The position numbers and the translations under genes are program-made. Source: SAR202 cluster bacterium (GTDB lineage Bacteria; Chloroflexota; Dehalococcoidia; Lucifugimonadales; JASMAO01). From it: 7,158 bases of DNA. The stretch spans positions 1 through 7,158 of the forward strand of contig JASMAO010000088.1 in NCBI GenBank assembly GCA_030754315.1, in the 5' to 3' direction. A model generated the notes under the pieces. It was not told where the DNA came from. It did no database searches and saw nothing but the letters and a program-made list of their open reading frames with translations. Shown in pieces: positions 6,601 through 7,158 of this stretch (the stretch's first letter is position 1; every line of letters starts with the position of its first letter).

Positions 6601-7158
6601 ATGGGATTATCAAGGTTTGGGATGCTAAGAAAAAAGAGGATAAAGTTACTATTAAAATCAAAGACCACAACAAAGTTTGGACCAAGCAGCCTCCATTGAA
6701 TTGGGAGATTGATGATTCAGGTGTCCCTGGTGCTGGGGATCCGAACAACGATGGCGTCACTGAATGGGCTGGTTGGAGTTTCACTGACAAAAACTGGTGG
6801 ATTCAAGTTTCTGCGGATCAACGACGCTCCCGCTTTACCAAAGGGTCAGGTATCATTGCAGTTGCCGATTCGGATGAGTGGGATGACATATCCCATCAAA
6901 CCGGAAACTATAATACTTTCCTAAGGACTTCAGAAATTAAATTAGATGGAATTGAAAAACGCGATTTGGTGCTTAATTTTGACTCGGCCTGGCAGCCTGA
7001 AGGGCTTCAATCTGCGAACATTGAATTGGTTTATGATGGGGGAAAGAGGATTGAAATCCTGCGATGGGATTCGGCTAAGAGCAGTTCTGAATTCAAGGAT
7101 TTTTCACCAAATGAGGCTGTTGCTATTGCTATCAAAGTCCCCGAAAGTGCCAATACCA
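3612..7158 (+). CDS. Membrane-spanning nSTAND1 NTPase with WD40 repeats and a secreted-type C-terminal domain, 3' partial
   Basis: NLR-like ATPase switch, at least 1182 aa, frame open to the window end without frameshift. It opens IQPKFNPFPGLRAF and has FFGREDQV, typical of nSTAND1 (Novel STAND NTPase 1). Walker A is GASGSGKSS at 48-56 (Lys54) and Walker B is ILIVVDQFEELF at 140-151 (Asp145, Glu148/149). The arm region carries the usual IDISHESLMRVW and AGLYRDPDLQIAL motifs. Residues about 464-508 are a charged coiled coil, 511-529 a transmembrane helix preceded by SKLRK, and about 531-590 a second coiled coil. The RNWEWGF motif before the WD40 array (about 616-1005) is usual in such proteins. 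From about 1027 a Trp-rich beta domain begins (DDSGVPGAGDPNNDG, TEWAGWSF, DKNWW, AVADSDEWDD). In family terms, ligand binding by WD40 triggers ATP-driven oligomerisation. Here the positive-inside rule puts WD40 and the C-terminus outside the cytoplasm. Partner effector: the adjacent TIR protein. Ligand unknown. Confidence 0.92.
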   Translation, partial: MRIQPKFNPFPGLRAFLTEEDYLFFGREDQVNELLSRLRQYRFLSVLGASGSGKSSLVRAGMLPALQGGAMTSAGSHWEIAIMRPGGNPILNLAKALFEMDLYDFDESEAVFHLQATLKRSGLGLSEAVKQSELKEGANILIVVDQFEELFRFSRSGQLQDEGAAAFVKLLLEASRQTDIPIYVAITMRSDYIGDCAQFPDLTESVNEGEYLVPRLKRDQRRAAIEGPIKVAGSEIKPRLTQKLLNDFGNDPDQLPILQHALMRMWDKWLENRGADDPLDLEHYKAIGGMAGALSQHADEVFADADTEEEMRDTRRVFQAITEKGGDNRGIRRPTRLGELCQITGADHETVIRIIDRFRKPGCTFLMPPHEVTLTSDTVIDISHESLMRVWVSLKRWVDDESQSARIYVRLAETAQLHSCDRAGLYRDPDLQIALSWREETQPTKAWGVRYHSEYDQSIRFLDESNKVKKRLKREKEAAHQRELEQAKRLAAAEKQRAEEQANSVSKLRKWMAAVGFTAILALIATIFAHSASQEAQENAEQAQNALKQAEESERETEIEKQRFEEQLYNSQILAAEVALSRENHQRAEDILWQASERYRNWEWGFLMNQATIDILTLEGHAGALNSACFSPDESLILTASSDKTARIWSLPGGNEQTRLVGHNGSVTSARFSPDGKRVVTSSLDRTARVWQLPEGKLLFQLQGHTDTVQSASFSPDGRYIVTASQDGNAHLWNSNTGQLLRKLSGHSGGIQSAEFSTNSQQILTASDDRSIILWDIEKEDSPKLFSGHNSGVTHARFTLDGNRIMSITQNKTMYLWNLNGEILSSFQHASGTGSYWLSITSLSAKFDFEPKGNNVAVVSPFDKTVKIVNLADVEKKKAPSSSRIQLLKGHKQGVTDICYSADGRFIVTASQDKSAKVWRLAPKGKSIPIDQPGVSHLDAQFSPNGERLLTALNTGVVEERDQGDMELVSSLKGHEENVFRVQHNPSGDRFLTAARNGIIKVWDAKKKEDKVTIKIKDHNKVWTKQPPLNWEIDDSGVPGAGDPNNDGVTEWAGWSFTDKNWWIQVSADQRRSRFTKGSGIIAVADSDEWDDISHQTGNYNTFLRTSEIKLDGIEKRDLVLNFDSAWQPEGLQSANIELVYDGGKRIEILRWDSAKSSSEFKDFSPNEAVAIAIKVPESANT
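5142..5198 (+). other. Predicted transmembrane helix of the STAND protein
   Basis: Codons 511-529 (WMAAVGFTAILALIATIFA) are 19 uncharged residues between Lys/Arg-rich SKLRK on the N-terminal side and Glu/Gln-rich coiled coil on the C-terminal side. By the positive-inside rule the NTPase is cytoplasmic and everything after codon 530 is outside. No second hydrophobic stretch of this length is seen in the rest of the visible protein. Confidence 0.8.
5457..6626 (+). repeat. WD40 repeat array, nine blades, mostly of exactly 42 codons
   Basis: The Gly-His near the start of each blade has its His at residues 621, 663, 705, 747, 789, 891 and 975, and the blade-ending Trp is at 649, 691, 733, 775, 817, 919 and 1003, always 28 residues later. 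Blades 1-5 therefore repeat every 42 residues (126 bases). Blade 6 (about 829-889) is degenerate and about 60 residues long, without the final Trp. Blade 8 keeps the 42-residue length but has lost both Gly-His and Trp (Arg961 at the Trp position). The array forms a beta-propeller used for ligand recognition. Confidence 0.88.
6690..7158 (+). other. C-terminal beta-rich, Trp-rich domain of secreted-protein type (runs off the window)
   Basis: From residue 1027 the style changes to PPLNWEIDDSGVPG, a calcium-loop-like DPNNDG, TEWAGWSF, DKNWW, QRRSRFTKGSGIIAVADSDE and TFLRTSEIKLDG. I recall this pattern as a jelly-roll-like module in exported proteins of Verrucomicrobiota and Planctomycetota (phosphoesterases, nucleases and surface proteins). 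The identification is from memory and the end of the domain is outside the window. Confidence 0.55.

Noticed and set aside
6084..6790. Minus-strand frames of 116 and 97 codons
   Set aside because: Antisense to intact WD40 blades and the start of the C-terminal domain. No family resemblance.
1..7158. CRISPR array, tRNA, rRNA or complete insertion sequence
   Set aside because: No regularly spaced direct repeats with unique spacers (the 126-base periodicity is the coding WD40 array), no cloverleaf, and no transposase with flanking terminal repeats were seen.

Overview
The window looks like an accessory (mobile or genomic-island) region of a bacterium. My best guess is Verrucomicrobiota or another member of the PVC group. 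That guess rests on remembered sequence style: the MKSILITT-type lipoprotein leader, the TIR plus nSTAND1-WD40 gene pair, and a C-terminal domain resembling ones in secreted proteins of those phyla. No rRNA or housekeeping gene is present to confirm it. All supported genes lie on the + strand.

Layout. (1) 2-352 is the C-terminal part of a serine resolvase/invertase whose catalytic half lies upstream of the window. (2) 353-832 has no convincing gene. It holds a small cluster of direct and inverted repeats (478-507) and a good rho-independent terminator (751-788). (3) 833-1886 is a tight set of three small genes, each overlapping the next by four bases (GTGA): a 76-aa protein resembling the arm DNA-binding domain of tyrosine integrases, a 216-aa protein of a family I recall only as conserved hypothetical, and a 59-aa basic/acidic peptide. 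(4) 1953-2090 is a 45-codon ORF with a textbook lipoprotein signal peptide and lipobox but almost no mature protein. It ends in an ATGA overlap with the next gene. (5) 2087-3601 encodes a 504-aa three-domain protein: an N-terminal TIR domain with a candidate catalytic Glu88, a DUF4062-like middle domain, and a C-terminal TIR-like domain. (6) 3612 to the window end is an open, unfinished ORF of at least 1182 codons: nSTAND1 NTPase, coiled coil, one transmembrane helix, second coiled coil, nine-blade WD40 array, then a beta-rich domain of secreted-protein type.

How the genes may work together. The TIR protein and the STAND protein are separated by 10 bases, with a purine-rich ribosome binding site between them, so they are very likely one operon. 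The natural model is a two-component NLR-like conflict (anti-phage) module, with the STAND-WD40 protein as sensor and switch and the TIR protein as NAD-consuming effector. The unusual point is topology. A single membrane helix with positive charges on its N-terminal side puts the NTPase in the cytoplasm and the whole WD40 array outside it, and the far C-terminal domain is of a kind I know from exported proteins. This would be a membrane-spanning NLR-like receptor sensing on the outer side of the inner membrane. The activity, ligand and defence role are inference; the domain order, open frame and gene overlaps are read directly from the sequence.
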